NCBI RefSeq assembly: GCF_017916325.1
Contig: NC_090156.1
Location: forward strand, 327,001 to 391,000
DNA: 64,000 nt
Source: Leishmania martiniquensis
Taxonomy: Eukaryota; Euglenozoa; Kinetoplastea; Trypanosomatida; Trypanosomatidae
Reading direction: 5' to 3'
Positions 49,039-59,789 of this stretch are shown here, one piece after another; the first letter of the stretch is position 1, and each line of letters begins with the position of its first letter. Made by a program: the position numbers and the translations under genes. Below the pieces are notes generated by a model. That model did no database searches. It was not told the DNA's origin and saw only the letters and a list, made by a program, of their open reading frames with translations.

Positions 49039-49437
49039 ATGGCCACTCCCCGCAGCGCGAAGAAGGTGTCCCGCAAGAGCGGGTCCAGGTCCGCGAAGGC
49101 CGGCCTGATCTTCCCGGTGGGCCGCGTGGGCTCACTCCTGCGCCGCGGCCAGTACGCTCGCCGCGTCGGCGCTTCTGGTGCGGTGTACATGGCCGCCGTG
49201 CTGGAGTACCTGACTGCGGAGCTGCTGGAGCTGTCCGTGAAGGCCGCCACGCAGAGCAAGAAGCACCCGCACCGCCTGAACCCGCGCACCGTGATGATGG
49301 CTGTGCGCCACGACGACGACATTGGCGCACTGCTGAAGCAGGTGACTTTGTCGCACGGCGGCGTTGTGCCGAACGTTCACAAGGCGATCGCGAAGAAGAA
49401 GAGCGGCAAGAAGACCAAGGCGACGCCACGCGCTTAA
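49039..49437 (+). CDS. H2A: Histone H2A
   Basis: 132 residues. The histone fold is clear: [59 protein letters not shown] and [16 protein letters not shown]. The basic N-terminal tail ([20 protein letters not shown]) and lysine-rich C-terminal tail ending KATPRA are typical of kinetoplastid canonical H2A. There is no long C-terminal or N-terminal extension, so it is not H2A.Z. Codon use is strongly biased to GC-ending codons, as in highly expressed genes. H2A genes in Leishmania usually occur as tandem copies; only one is present here. The ATG is set by CTCTCCAGCC directly upstream. Confidence 0.97.
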   Translation: MATPRSAKKVSRKSGSRSAKAGLIFPVGRVGSLLRRGQYARRVGASGAVYMAAVLEYLTAELLELSVKAATQSKKHPHRLNPRTVMMAVRHDDDIGALLKQVTLSHGGVVPNVHKAIAKKKSGKKTKATPRA

Positions 49438-50362
49438 GTCCTGCGCTGGCGAGCGTGCAGGCTGCGTTGCATAGCGGCGCCATTCCGCGCTCAGGCGCCC
49501 CGTCTGTGCCGGCGGTGAGGCACAATGTGCTTCCATAGAGATTCTCTTTTCATCTTATTATCTTTTGGTCTCTCAATGGCCATTTTGGCTTTCTCTCCTC
49601 TCCCCGGCAAAGGGTACGAGTCCCGGGGTAGGCTCGGTCTAAAACTTGCTGCATCACGATGAATGGTAGCCCTCGGTGCCGACCAGTGTAGACTGGCGCC
49701 CAGGCGCACGCGCGCGCGCTATCTCGCGCTCTGCTCTACCGCTGTTCAATGCATTGTGCGCGGGGCAATCACTGCAGCTGATGTGCCGTGTGCCTCCGTT
49801 TTCTTCCCCGAACGGCGCTGAAGAGCATGGGCTTACCTCCCTTCACCCAAATCGCACTCCTCCCCCCTCCCCTGCCGACTCCTCCTATGGAGAGTTGCCG
49901 TCGGCCGAGAAGCGACGGGGACGGCTCTGATTGGGCGGAGAGACGGACAGGCGAGCGGGGTGAGTGAGAGGGGGAAGGGAAGGCACGGGAAAGGTAGCGA
50001 GGCTAAAAAGCGAGGAGCAGTGCTATGGCCAAGACCTACTCAAGCGTCACTCTGACAGAGCATCTCACCCCGCCTGCGGGGTGTGGGTGGGATGGGGGCG
50101 CTGCGCGGGTGTCCCTCTTCCTTTCCTTCGCACTCAAAGCACTGACGCTGCGGATGTGCCTCGTCTGAATTCTGTGGCCTCTCTCTGTCTTGCGCGTACA
50201 ATCTGTGGGTGTTTGGTCTCCGTCTGTGGTGCTGTTATCTGCGCCCCTCTCCCCCCTTTTAAGCTTCTACTGCAGACCACACACACACACACGCACGCGC
50301 ACACACCGCTACACAGAAAATATCGTTCAGGCGTGCCCCATCGTTCATATTTGCTTTTAGTT
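49438..50362 (+). other. Intergenic region downstream of histone H2A
   Basis: No second H2A copy is seen. T-rich stretch at 49536-49575 in the H2A 3' UTR, a C/T tract near 50246-50272 with AG at 50274-50275, a CA run (50278-50292) and TTGCTTTTAG with AG at 50359-50360. Confidence 0.5.
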
Positions 50363-51367
50363 ATGGCGTCTTCAACGGAGTCTCCGCTGCGCATGCTCCT
50401 CGGGTCTCTGGAAAAGAAGTACCCACAGTACCATTCGCAGCTCTCGCAGGCCCAGAAGTTGGCGGAACAGGCCTCCCAGATGCTGGATAGTGCGTCGCCT
50501 TACTTCATTGAGGCAACGCACTACGTCTCCGTCGCTAAGGAGCAGGCGACCAGGCTGAAGCTCGACGAGCTAAGCCCGATGCTGCTGGGCCTAGCGCTCT
50601 GCTTCTTCGGCGGCGCCTATACGATGCTGATTGCCGTCGTCGAGACAGTGCGGCTGCTCTGTTGGGAGGACCTCAAGAATGCCTTCCACGTGCTGCAGCA
50701 CAACTATGAGTTGGCAGTGGAACAGAACAGGAAGGACAGCTGTATCGGTGCCGATGGCAATGACGTCCCCAATGTGCAGGACTGCAGCCACCCCGAGCTG
50801 CTCTCTCGGAGGGCTTCGGTGCTCCTAAAGTCATTGGACATCGATGCTGTTCAGACGGCTTGCCGCACCATTTGCACAGCGTTCATGTCGGTGATTGCGG
50901 CTCTGCGTGTGAGGCTCGCACGTTCGCTCGCGCTCGGGGGGTCTCTGGCGAGTATGGCAATGCGTTACGTGCCACTGGAGGAAACGCTGAAAGACTTACT
51001 GCCGGCCGAGCAAAAGAAGTGGGCGGGCGTACTCGCGAAAATAGCGGCGAACACGATCGCCATGACGCTGGCGGCCATCTTGAGCGGTGCCATTGGCATG
51101 GTTCACTGCTGCATTCGCGGCGCGCACATGTTTGTCCAGCACGCTGTACACATTGGAAAGGATCACGGGCTGCTGGAAGGTGATATGACATTGGGAAGCC
51201 CCAAGGCAAAGGCGCTGGTCGCCGTAGTCGCCTCCGTGGGGTTCCTCTGGCAGGTGACGCACACCAAGGCGTATCCCTTCCCCATCAATTTCTTCCTGCT
51301 GCCCTTCACGGTGACCGAGTACGTGCTCTCCTTCGCCGTGAACGGCTTCTTCTTTGCTGCTCCGTAG
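50363..51367 (+). CDS. Multispan membrane protein of unknown function
   Basis: 334 residues. The frame is open upstream to a GTG at 49964, but the first ATG after the splice signals is 50363. An N-terminal polar helical region (about 1-65) precedes hydrophobic segments at about 70-98 (MLLGLALCFFGGAYTMLIAV), 169-195, 226-250 (IAMTLAAILSGAIGMVHCCI), 284-300 and 310-333 (FFLLPFTVTEYVLSFAV). The run LCFFGGAY followed by ETVRLLCWE looks like the most constrained part. No transporter signature or known family is recognised. The protein ends immediately after its last hydrophobic segment (FFFAAP), so the C-terminus is short. Confidence 0.75.
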   Translation: MASSTESPLRMLLGSLEKKYPQYHSQLSQAQKLAEQASQMLDSASPYFIEATHYVSVAKEQATRLKLDELSPMLLGLALCFFGGAYTMLIAVVETVRLLCWEDLKNAFHVLQHNYELAVEQNRKDSCIGADGNDVPNVQDCSHPELLSRRASVLLKSLDIDAVQTACRTICTAFMSVIAALRVRLARSLALGGSLASMAMRYVPLEETLKDLLPAEQKKWAGVLAKIAANTIAMTLAAILSGAIGMVHCCIRGAHMFVQHAVHIGKDHGLLEGDMTLGSPKAKALVAVVASVGFLWQVTHTKAYPFPINFFLLPFTVTEYVLSFAVNGFFFAAP

Positions 51368-52855
51368 TGCTCGACTGCTAAAGCGCGGAGGAGTGGGAGG
51401 AGTGCGCGTACGCGTAGATGTGCTCGTGTGTGTACCAATGGCACGCATGGCATGCTGCCACCACACCTTGCTCCTGTGTCTCTTCGCGTGATGATGCCAC
51501 TGCCCCTGCTGGATGGTATGTATCTGTGTGTGCGTGTGCGCGCTCTGTCCACAAGCGGGTCTTCATTGCATTCGAGCCCTCTTCGCCCTCTCCTTGCCAG
51601 AGAAGGCACGCGTATGTGCTTCTCCCGTTTCCCTTCCGCCTGCCTCCCTCTTGCCCTCTCGTCCCTGTCACACCTTCCTCAAGGGCCGAAGGTACCTCCT
51701 TCCCAGCGAAGAGAGCGCAGGGCAGTCGCGCGCCCTTATCAGCCGCGTCCCCCCTCTTCGCCCTTTCGAACTTTGCAGACGCGTACCGACAGACTCACGA
51801 GAGTACCCTTTCCTCGGAAGGTGTGCAGCTGCCATCCGAAGAATCGGGTGTCCACTCACGGCGTGCGAGGAGAGCGAGAAAGAGTGACAGCAGCAGTGAT
51901 TGTAGGTGTGTATGGGCGGCGGCTCATGCGCGACTGCTTTGCGGCCTGCGCCATCATCGCCTCGCCCCCCCTTTGACGCCGGCTGTCTCGCTCACCCTCT
52001 CCCTCGTCCATCTCCTAGGCCGCTAAACACAGACACGCGGCGACATGCGTCTGCGAGCAGGAGCATGCCGGGCAGGCATGACTGAGTGCAAGCAGTCGTT
52101 GCTTCACCCGCATCGATACAGTCAGAGGCGGGCAGGCCCGCAGGCTGTTGTGGTCGTGCGCCCACGCCCTTTCCCATACCGCCACTTCCCGGCCCGTTTC
52201 GTAAAGAAAAAGAAAAATTGAAACGAAAAACAACAACAGAAAAAGGGCGCACCCACGGGAGCTTCACTGCTCATCACCCCATGGCCACGGGCGGGGTAAT
52301 CCCTCCCTTGCACTCTTTCTTTCCTAGCGCCTTCCATCTCGTGATCATCTCCATTGCGCGTCTCGCATCGCACAGAAGAGGAGGGGGTCCGTGAGCACGC
52401 GTTGGGGGAAGGGGGCTACGGTTCATATTTTCTCTTGGTGCCGCTAAATGTTTCGATAACGCATCATGCTCTCTCTCTGTGTATCTCTTCCTCACCTCCC
52501 CCTGAACCACTATCACGTTCTTCTGTCTCTCACTCTCACACATGGTGACTCCGCCATTTTCTTGCTGCTGGCGTGGTCCTTGCGTTCGTGTGTTTGTGTG
52601 TGTGCGCGCCCATCTACGCCGGGTACTCGCATGTCTTGTGCCCGCGCATCCATTGGTGACGAACAGCAACAGTAAAGGAAAAGATAAGTGTGAAGACAGA
52701 GCTGTGCGATTGCGGGACGTGAGGGCAGCCCTCCTCACCACCGACCCACTCTCTATCTCTCGCCTTGGGCGGACGGCTGCTGTGGTGGCCTTCACCGCCG
52801 CTCTCTCTCTTTCTTTCCGAGCGACGCAGGTGCACACGGGTCACCGAAGCCGACG
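51368..52855 (+). other. 1.5-kb intergenic region with an A-rich stretch
   Basis: No gene is supported. Open frames near 51418-52026 are C/T-tract products. Bases 52200-52247 are A-rich (GTAAAGAAAAAGAAAAATTG and onward). C/T tracts lie at 52467-52500 and 52798-52819; AG at 52828-52829 is the likely acceptor for the next gene. Confidence 0.5.
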
Positions 52856-54082
52856 ATGTGCGCCACGCCAGCTAAAGTGCTCCTGGGTCTCTTCGACGGC
52901 TACATGTCGCACAAGCGCGATCGGCTGACTTCTGAGACGAAACTGGGCGGCACACCAACGTACTTCCCACCATTAGGTGACGCGGAGAAGGCACAGATAC
53001 ATCGCTGGACGAGCTGCGGTATCTGTGGCCATGCTATGAGTCTGCTGGCCCAGGCGTACAGCCCGCTGCCGACAGCGCCGGCAACCCATCCGCACCACCG
53101 CATGGTCTACGTGTTTGCCTGCAACTCTGCCTACTGCTCTCGACAGCCGGCGAGCAGCATGGTGTCTTTCAGCGTGCAGGTGGATCAGGAGGATGAGCAG
53201 GCGCTTGCCGAGAACACGGATGAGGAGGACGAAGACGAGGCCATCAAGATGGGCCCGCTTCTGCCGTCGGAGCTGCACGAGGCCGTGCTGCCACCGTGCT
53301 ACGTGTACATCGGCGCGGAGCCATCGAGGGAGGTTGTGGAGCCCACAGACATCGAGCGCGAGCTCATCAAGATGGCGGAGGAGAACGCGCGGAGCGCCGT
53401 TTCAGACGAGGAGCTGCAACAACTCGAGCAGCTCGTGGACTTGAAGGGTAAGAGGACGGATTACTTGTATGAGAGGTTCCGCTCACGGGTGGCACGAGCG
53501 CCGCATCAGGTCCTGCGCTACTACGAGCGCACCGTGGCATCTGCAGTAGCAGAAGCAGCAGCAGCTCTGCCGTCTGCGTCGTCGCGCGCAAAGGACGCCA
53601 AACCCATCTTCATGAACCCGGACAAGGTCAAGGCGATGGTCACCATCCCCGCCTGCGCCTGCTGCGGCGCCGCGCAGACGGCAGAGCTGCAGGTGATGCC
53701 AACAGCCTTATACTACTTGCAAGTGAGTCAGTACACTGCACTCGCGCGGGCAGGCGCTGCCGCCGTGACGGGCCCAGAAAGGGCACTTTCTGTTAACGCG
53801 GACGACGGCTGCGACTTTGGGACCATCACTGTGTACGTCTGTGCGAAGGACTGCGCGGCCCGGCAGCGTGGCCTTGTATTGCGCCGCGAGACTCTGTGCG
53901 TCGAGGAGGCCCCGACCATGCGAGACGAGGAGCGCACAGGTAAAGCAGACGCTGCCCAAGCAGGGGCCGGCAGTGCGGCTCGCAAGGTGACGCTACGCGA
54001 GCTCTTGCAGGGAAACGAGGAGGGTGAGGCGCACATGGATATGGAGGAGGAAGACGATGGTGAGGTGGAGGCAGCGACGTAA
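52856..54082 (+). CDS. TSR4: PDCD2/Tsr4 family protein (40S ribosomal protein chaperone)
   Basis: 408 residues. The N-terminal PDCD2 block has LLGLFDGYM, TKLGGTPTYFPP, then CGICGHAMSLLAQAYSPL and YVFACNSAYCSRQ, giving paired zinc-binding cysteines. The C-terminal PDCD2_C block (about 255-345) has ACACCGAAQTAELQVMPTALYYL, in two parts here, followed by FGTITVYVCAKDC. Between them is an acidic segment (ENTDEEDEDEAI, about 121-132) and a helical linker. The yeast relative Tsr4 binds nascent Rps2/uS5 and is needed for small-subunit assembly; the same role is likely here (family knowledge). Length is close to the animal PDCD2L/yeast Tsr4 size. The ATG lies 26 bases after the candidate acceptor AG. 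Confidence 0.88.
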   Translation: MCATPAKVLLGLFDGYMSHKRDRLTSETKLGGTPTYFPPLGDAEKAQIHRWTSCGICGHAMSLLAQAYSPLPTAPATHPHHRMVYVFACNSAYCSRQPASSMVSFSVQVDQEDEQALAENTDEEDEDEAIKMGPLLPSELHEAVLPPCYVYIGAEPSREVVEPTDIERELIKMAEENARSAVSDEELQQLEQLVDLKGKRTDYLYERFRSRVARAPHQVLRYYERTVASAVAEAAAALPSASSRAKDAKPIFMNPDKVKAMVTIPACACCGAAQTAELQVMPTALYYLQVSQYTALARAGAAAVTGPERALSVNADDGCDFGTITVYVCAKDCAARQRGLVLRRETLCVEEAPTMRDEERTGKADAAQAGAGSAARKVTLRELLQGNEEGEAHMDMEEEDDGEVEAAT

Positions 54083-55448
54083 AGTGACGTGTAATGTGTG
54101 TGCGTGTCTGTGTGAGGTCGACGGGTGCCACGAGAGAGTGACGTGAGGCTTAGCCGCCTATACCGACTGTCACATATGACCGTTTCGTCAAGTTCCTTTT
54201 CTGTGTACGGGTCACCGCATCACACACACACACACACATGTCTGTCTGCGCGCGCCGTCCACCCCTCCTCTGCATCACCTGCTTCTCTTTCTCTCGCGCA
54301 CAGATAGACACGCCCGCACCCTTTCGTTGCATCACAGCACACTTGGCATAACTGTCCCCCACCTCCCCTGCGTGAAGCGCAGGCGAGACATGCGTTGCCG
54401 CCTTTCTTTTACGAGTGCTCGAAGCCGAGGCGTTCGCGCACACAAACACACGCATGCACTCGCACAAAGGCGTTCATCGACTCCGACGAACTTCCGTGTC
54501 CGTCTTCCTCCCTCTTTGCCAAGGCGGAGTACGACAGTGAGGGCAGAACTGTGTGCATCTGCTACCGCCCTGTCCTGCGTGGCGCCACATTGCATCTCGT
54601 CATCGCCCCCTCGCCTGCGATTCTTCTCAGTTTGGGCATATCTTTCCCCCCGTGCTCATGCCCCCCTTCTCCCTTCCTCTCTCTGGCTCTTCGTGGCCTC
54701 ACCTAACGCTTGCGCTATTGCTGGACACATCATTGGTCTCTGGGCGTGTTCACCACCGCGGTAGCAGCCATCGCTGCGTGAGCGGTCACGACGCCCCAGC
54801 GCAGCGTGCCTAAACAGCAACAGCAACAACAACAGGAAGGGACGAGGGGGAAGGTCACATTTTAGGATTCAGCGCAGCCGCCCCCACAGGCGCATCCCCG
54901 CTCATCTTTTCCTCCCTCCCTCCTCTCTCTTCGCCCCTCCCCCCTCATTACACCCCCAGGTGTCCATCGGCGACACAACAAAGAAAAAAGAAATAGAGGC
55001 ACCGCACGTGCTTTCTCGCTCCGGGGGCTGAAAGAGAGAGCGGGGGTGTGGAGTGCCTATGGCCCCGTGTCGCTACACACGTGCCGATACTTCGGCCGCC
55101 CCTCCTCCCTCTCCTCTTCTCTCTCTGACGCGCACACACACACACGCAGGTGCGCTTATCTGAGCTGGTCTGTAGAGGATCTCGCTCGCTTCTTACACGC
55201 GCTGGTGAGGACCGTCGTCGTCGCTCGGATCGACATCTTCGCAAAGAAACATAAGCACAACCGTTGACGAAGCGCGCAGGCAGCGAAACCGGGCAGAAAA
55301 TCGCCGGCTTGGCTGGACTGTCTCGCCGACACACCAGACACGCCCCTTCTAAAAAGGCACACGCCCACTTCACTGTTGCTGAGTGGGTAAGTGCGAAGGC
55401 TAAAGAAACACCGCGCGCTCACCACCCACTCTCGCGCGCCCTCGCGAT
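54083..55448 (+). other. Intergenic region
   Basis: No gene is supported. CA microsatellite at 54221-54238, an AACAGCAACAGCAACAACAACAGG stretch at about 54814-54837, C/T tracts at 54905-54945 and 55095-55130. AG at 55148-55149 is a candidate acceptor for the next gene; no ATG lies between it and 55449. Confidence 0.5.
54221..54238. repeat. (CA)n microsatellite
   Basis: Nine CA units, followed by TGTCTGTCTG. Confidence 0.9.
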
Positions 55449-58400
55449 ATGCCGTCCCCAGCGTCGTCGACAGTTCACTCGGAGGGTGCCGACAGCTATG
55501 TGCTGCTCTCCGGCGCCCACTCCTCCTATTCCGCCACTTCGCATGAGCGCCGGGCCACCGGCCCATCGCGGCGTCGCGGCCGTGCGAGCGAGAGATCGAT
55601 GCGGCGTTCTGTCGAGTTCACCGAGGTGCCACAGACAGAGTTGGAAGAGAAAGACCTATGTGACGACGCGCACAAGCGTGTCGACGGCAAAGCTTGCAGT
55701 AATACACCCCCTTGCCCCCCTTGTCATGAGGTTAAGGGCGACGCTCATCGCTGCACGACGTCGACGTCGCTGAGGTGTTGCAGTCGCGTCGAGGTGGCTG
55801 AAGGCGCACCATATACGGATATTACTTACGAGGCAGAGAGGAGCATCGGACTCAGCAGGGCGACGTGCAGTGCGTCGCCCATCCTGCCACCGCGACCGGG
55901 TGCGCGAGCCGGCGAGGAAGCGGCATTGAGCAGCCGCTCCACGGCTTCGAGCCCTGCTCCTGCAGCCCCGGTAGTCATTGTGGTCTCTGGTGACTCTTCT
56001 ACGCCCTCTTCCTCCTTCATGGCAAAGTCGTCGCTGTCGACGACGCAGCGGGGGGGCGGTGCTTCCACTGGTGGTGACAGCTCTGTTGTGCAGCCTCCAC
56101 CCTCAGCGCCGCTCTTCGTGAGCGATTCACTCGCGGTGTTGTCCGCAGAGCAGATGGAAGCGGCACTTCAGCTCTACGTTGAGAGAGGTGGTGTTGATGC
56201 GGACGAAGTGACTGCGGCGCTCCAGGCGCTGCCGTGGTACACCACAGCCGCGCCTCGTGCTTTACCCGCCTCTGTTGATGCCCGTGTGACCATAGAGGAC
56301 GTGGGCGAGGAGGCGGAGCAACAGTTGCTCGATCCAGAGTCCTGGCTCCGCACTGTCGCCGCAGCAACGGCCTCTGCAGTAGCAGCAGCTGGGAGCGACG
56401 TGCCTGCAGGTGCAGTAGCGTCGCCTTCTGCTACGCGAGTCGCTTCGACGGGAGTCGCACACAAGACGCAGCGCCGGGACAGCACGGCCAGGGAGGCCCC
56501 GACAACGGTGTCGCGGCTTTCCGATCTCTCAGACCCGTCTGCGCCTGCTCCTGTCGAGCGGACGGTTGAGAAGCGCTGCTGCTCGGTAGAGCTTGCGAGT
56601 GAAGCTGTCGACGCTGCCGAAGGAACCTTCGCTGGTCGTGGCCGAAGACCGAGCGCAGGCATCGACGCTGAGATGGGTGGCCGCTCCCGTTCGCGTGATG
56701 CTGATAGCGATGGCGTTACCCTACCAGAGAAGGGTGCTGACTGCCGTCACGTATTTACGGATCGCAAGCTGGCCTACAACGACGCCGACAACTCTGAACC
56801 GCGCGTCGCACGTGTGGAGCGCCCCGTCTCTCTCCCGCGGTTAGCACCACGCCCCCGCTCCGGCTATGCGCAGCACCGTCCGCAGCCGCAGCCGCACCAG
56901 CTAGCGCCAAGTCTCACCAGCGATGGACAGGGGCACCAAGGCTCTTCTTATCGCTCCTCTACTTCGCCGATGCGGAGCTCCTTAGGTGACCGAGGGCCAT
57001 CTCACACGACCTCGCCAGCATCTTCACAGACCTACTCACCTGCGTCTGCCGCAGTGGAAATGGCGGAGACTGCTGTCGACCCGGGTGCCTCGACGTTCGC
57101 TTCAGCGTCCACGACAACCGCAGGTATGCGCAATCTTTTCCACTATTGCCTGCAGGCACCGCTGGCGACGGCCTCCTCGACGCTGAGGGTCAGCGACTGG
57201 CACGCGCTTCTAGAGCAGCTGGGGCAGGATGGGCACCAAAAGATGCCGCCGCAGCCGATCCTCGACGATGTTGCCCGCACTATCGCGCACACAATGCACT
57301 CTGAAGGGCATCCAGGAGGACTGACGCTAAGCGACTTCACCCGCGTTGTGCAGCGCCAGCTGCAGGAGATACGGGCTGACATGATAGCACCGGCCTCTTC
57401 AGATGCTGCCGACGGCGACGGAACGGCGTTGTGGGAGGAGGGAACATTGCGCTTCCCAACACATCCCAAATATGTGCTCACGGTGCCGGTGCCGGCGTCA
57501 GCAGCATCAGTACAGTCGACCTCCTTTCCATCGAGACGCGGCATCCGGCGCAGCTCACCGAGGACGCTCACACCTGTGCTTGGTAGCAGTCATTGGCGCG
57601 TGCTGCCGACGTGGTGCATCGCGCTTGCGGGCCTCTGCCCAATGGAGATGTCGAGGGTATGCCCTGTGCCGGTGGTTCGATACCTGCGGAGCGTCGGGCT
57701 GATTCGCGCGGTACTGGAGGCCATCATGCAACGCCTGCAGCTAGAGCTGGATGCCACTCCTGAGTACCTGGCGCCCATGGTGAGCGACGCCGGCAAGGCA
57801 ACGCAGAGTCCATCTGGAAGCCTTGCTGTGGATAGCTTTGCGTGGCAGCCGCAGCGTGAGGGGTCTGGGCGGAGCAGGTCGGGGAGCAGCGCACTCCCAC
57901 TGAGCGGCGCCTCTGCCGTTGCAGGTCCCTCCAGCTCGGCTGTTGTCACTGGAAGCGATGTAGGCGCCAGCGGCGACGGAGACTGGCCATGGAAAGAGCG
58001 ACCAGTCTGGTGCTCCGCGGCGTCGGACAACCGCTTCAGGAGGGAGAAGCAGAGCAGGTGTCGCGCTGCGTCGAACACGGCGGCAGCGCCAGAGGAGGGC
58101 GGAGGTGACGGCGACAGCGCGGCCATCGCTTCCGCTCCCTTTCATCGGATCACCACCGGCAGCCGCCGTTCCGACGCCGGCATCGCCGGGCCCGCCAGTG
58201 GCGATGCGGCCAAGTCGCACTATCTCGATCAGCGCCCCCTCGATGAGATCAGCGCCTCCGTCGTCGCACGGGCGAAGGCGCGCCGTGTGATGGATACGCT
58301 CCGGCGCCATACTGTCCCCATTAACCGCTACGAGTGCTTTGCGCGTGTGGAGTCAGAGGTGGAGCCCGCGCGGGGGCCGATGTGCTTCGTGTCAAAGGAG

Positions 58401-59789
58401 GGGCTGAAGGGGGTCCTCCGCGGCGACGGCAACACCGACAGCGATGAGGACTCGGACGCAATGCCTGACATGATAGCTGCCCTCACGTACGATCCGCGTG
58501 GCGAGATGGTGATGGGGGTGGGCGGAGCCGCCACGAAGGGCGGCGGCGTTGGCATGGACCGGGCCCGCTCGTCTCGGCATCCCCCACCGCGGCCCCGAAT
58601 GCCGTCTTCCAACGTACTGCCGATCGTCATCGTGGGTGCCACACGCGCGACAATGCCCATGCGCAGGCGGGCCCCGAAGGTGTGCGCTGGTAGGGCCCTG
58701 AGTCCACCGCAACCCGTTCCTTGTATGTTCCGCATGAGCGGCTTACTCTCCACCGCACTCCCTCGCAGACAGGAAGAGGAGCTGGTGCATCGCCTCAGCA
58801 AGCCCGTATGCGACCCTGCTGCGATGAGCTTGCGCGCGGTCTCTGCAGGGCACGCCGACGCGCGCGGTCACGCTGTGGACACCACAGGCGCCGTTGCCAC
58901 ATCTGGCCCAGGACTCACCAACGCCAAGGCGATGGAAGGGCACCCGACTCTGTCAGCGTCGAGGCCTCCCTCAGGCTCGACTGTCGAGCACCACCACTGG
59001 CGGCACTCGTATTTGATGCGCCACAAGTCCGCCGGCGACACGGCCTCACTCGCTGGCCAATCGCCGTCTCGGAACGACCGCCATCGGCAACGCAGCCGCC
59101 CCTCCTCAGCCTGGACGGATCCATATTACGCGTCTGTGTGCGCCAGTCAGCGAGATCAGCCGCCATCGCCGTTGGTGTCCCGAACAAGCAGCGGAGTTGC
59201 CGGTGCGTCGAAGTTGACAGAGATGCAAAGCCGCGGCTTCTTCTTCGACGTCCCTTCTGTGCTTGTGGCAGCACCACTGTCGTCGACAGCTGCTGCGGCT
59301 GCTGCTGCGCAGGTGATCACCAGCGGCGGCGCGCCTTGCACATCGCTATCGGCTCGGGTAGTTTTGCCTCAGCCGTCGGCTACGCAGCGACTGAAAGGTC
59401 GCCGTACCGCGCCAAACGGTGCCCCGAGAGGTGCTACAAGGTCAAGATCCGCGGCACCGCTTCGTGCCATGGCGAAGGGTGGTTGCGCTGGAGGCCGTCG
59501 AGCTCGGAGCACCTCAAACAACGCTGCTGCCAAGCCAGCGCAGCACCGCTCCTGCTCTAGGTCGCCCCCTCCATGCCCGCGCGATGCTCCGCAGCATGGG
59601 CGAGCTGCTGCTCACCCGTATGGGTTAGACAACGATAGCAGTCCAACAGCGGGCGATACCGCCGCTGCCGTGCATCCTCGTGCCTCTCTTCCTCACTCAC
59701 AGCCACACATGTCCCTGTACGAGCGACGCCTTCACCGCCAGCTTCAGCTCGCATACACGGACGACCACATCTCATGTCGCACAAAGTGA
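55449..59789 (+). CDS. Giant low-complexity hypothetical protein
   Basis: 1,446 residues, mostly Ser/Ala/Arg/Pro-rich. Four islands look more constrained. About 230-275 (SAEQMEAALQLYVERGGVDA) and 560-640 (FHYCLQAPL, then SDWHALLEQLG, then LTLSDFTRVVQRQLQEI) are helical and could be an EF-hand-like or similar alpha domain. Near 955-980 there is YECFARVESEVEP, and the C-terminus is SLYERRLHRQLQLAY. The last 150 residues before the tail are Arg-rich (RSRSAAPLRAMAKGG and similar), which could bind nucleic acid or microtubules; this is inference. The start is the first ATG after a candidate acceptor 300 bases upstream. No family is recognised. Confidence 0.75.
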   Translation: MPSPASSTVHSEGADSYVLLSGAHSSYSATSHERRATGPSRRRGRASERSMRRSVEFTEVPQTELEEKDLCDDAHKRVDGKACSNTPPCPPCHEVKGDAHRCTTSTSLRCCSRVEVAEGAPYTDITYEAERSIGLSRATCSASPILPPRPGARAGEEAALSSRSTASSPAPAAPVVIVVSGDSSTPSSSFMAKSSLSTTQRGGGASTGGDSSVVQPPPSAPLFVSDSLAVLSAEQMEAALQLYVERGGVDADEVTAALQALPWYTTAAPRALPASVDARVTIEDVGEEAEQQLLDPESWLRTVAAATASAVAAAGSDVPAGAVASPSATRVASTGVAHKTQRRDSTAREAPTTVSRLSDLSDPSAPAPVERTVEKRCCSVELASEAVDAAEGTFAGRGRRPSAGIDAEMGGRSRSRDADSDGVTLPEKGADCRHVFTDRKLAYNDADNSEPRVARVERPVSLPRLAPRPRSGYAQHRPQPQPHQLAPSLTSDGQGHQGSSYRSSTSPMRSSLGDRGPSHTTSPASSQTYSPASAAVEMAETAVDPGASTFASASTTTAGMRNLFHYCLQAPLATASSTLRVSDWHALLEQLGQDGHQKMPPQPILDDVARTIAHTMHSEGHPGGLTLSDFTRVVQRQLQEIRADMIAPASSDAADGDGTALWEEGTLRFPTHPKYVLTVPVPASAASVQSTSFPSRRGIRRSSPRTLTPVLGSSHWRVLPTWCIALAGLCPMEMSRVCPVPVVRYLRSVGLIRAVLEAIMQRLQLELDATPEYLAPMVSDAGKATQSPSGSLAVDSFAWQPQREGSGRSRSGSSALPLSGASAVAGPSSSAVVTGSDVGASGDGDWPWKERPVWCSAASDNRFRREKQSRCRAASNTAAAPEEGGGDGDSAAIASAPFHRITTGSRRSDAGIAGPASGDAAKSHYLDQRPLDEISASVVARAKARRVMDTLRRHTVPINRYECFARVESEVEPARGPMCFVSKEGLKGVLRGDGNTDSDEDSDAMPDMIAALTYDPRGEMVMGVGGAATKGGGVGMDRARSSRHPPPRPRMPSSNVLPIVIVGATRATMPMRRRAPKVCAGRALSPPQPVPCMFRMSGLLSTALPRRQEEELVHRLSKPVCDPAAMSLRAVSAGHADARGHAVDTTGAVATSGPGLTNAKAMEGHPTLSASRPPSGSTVEHHHWRHSYLMRHKSAGDTASLAGQSPSRNDRHRQRSRPSSAWTDPYYASVCASQRDQPPSPLVSRTSSGVAGASKLTEMQSRGFFFDVPSVLVAAPLSSTAAAAAAAQVITSGGAPCTSLSARVVLPQPSATQRLKGRRTAPNGAPRGATRSRSAAPLRAMAKGGCAGGRRARSTSNNAAAKPAQHRSCSRSPPPCPRDAPQHGRAAAHPYGLDNDSSPTAGDTAAAVHPRASLPHSQPHMSLYERRLHRQLQLAYTDDHISCRTK

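Noticed and set aside
49964..50362. N-terminal extension of the membrane protein at 50363
   Set aside because: Begins at GTG, spans CA repeats and two splice signals; ATG 50363 is the sensible start.
57672..57685. GGTTCGA-type tRNA B-box-like sequence
   Set aside because: It is inside the coding frame of the 1,446-residue protein, and no A box or cloverleaf could be formed around it.
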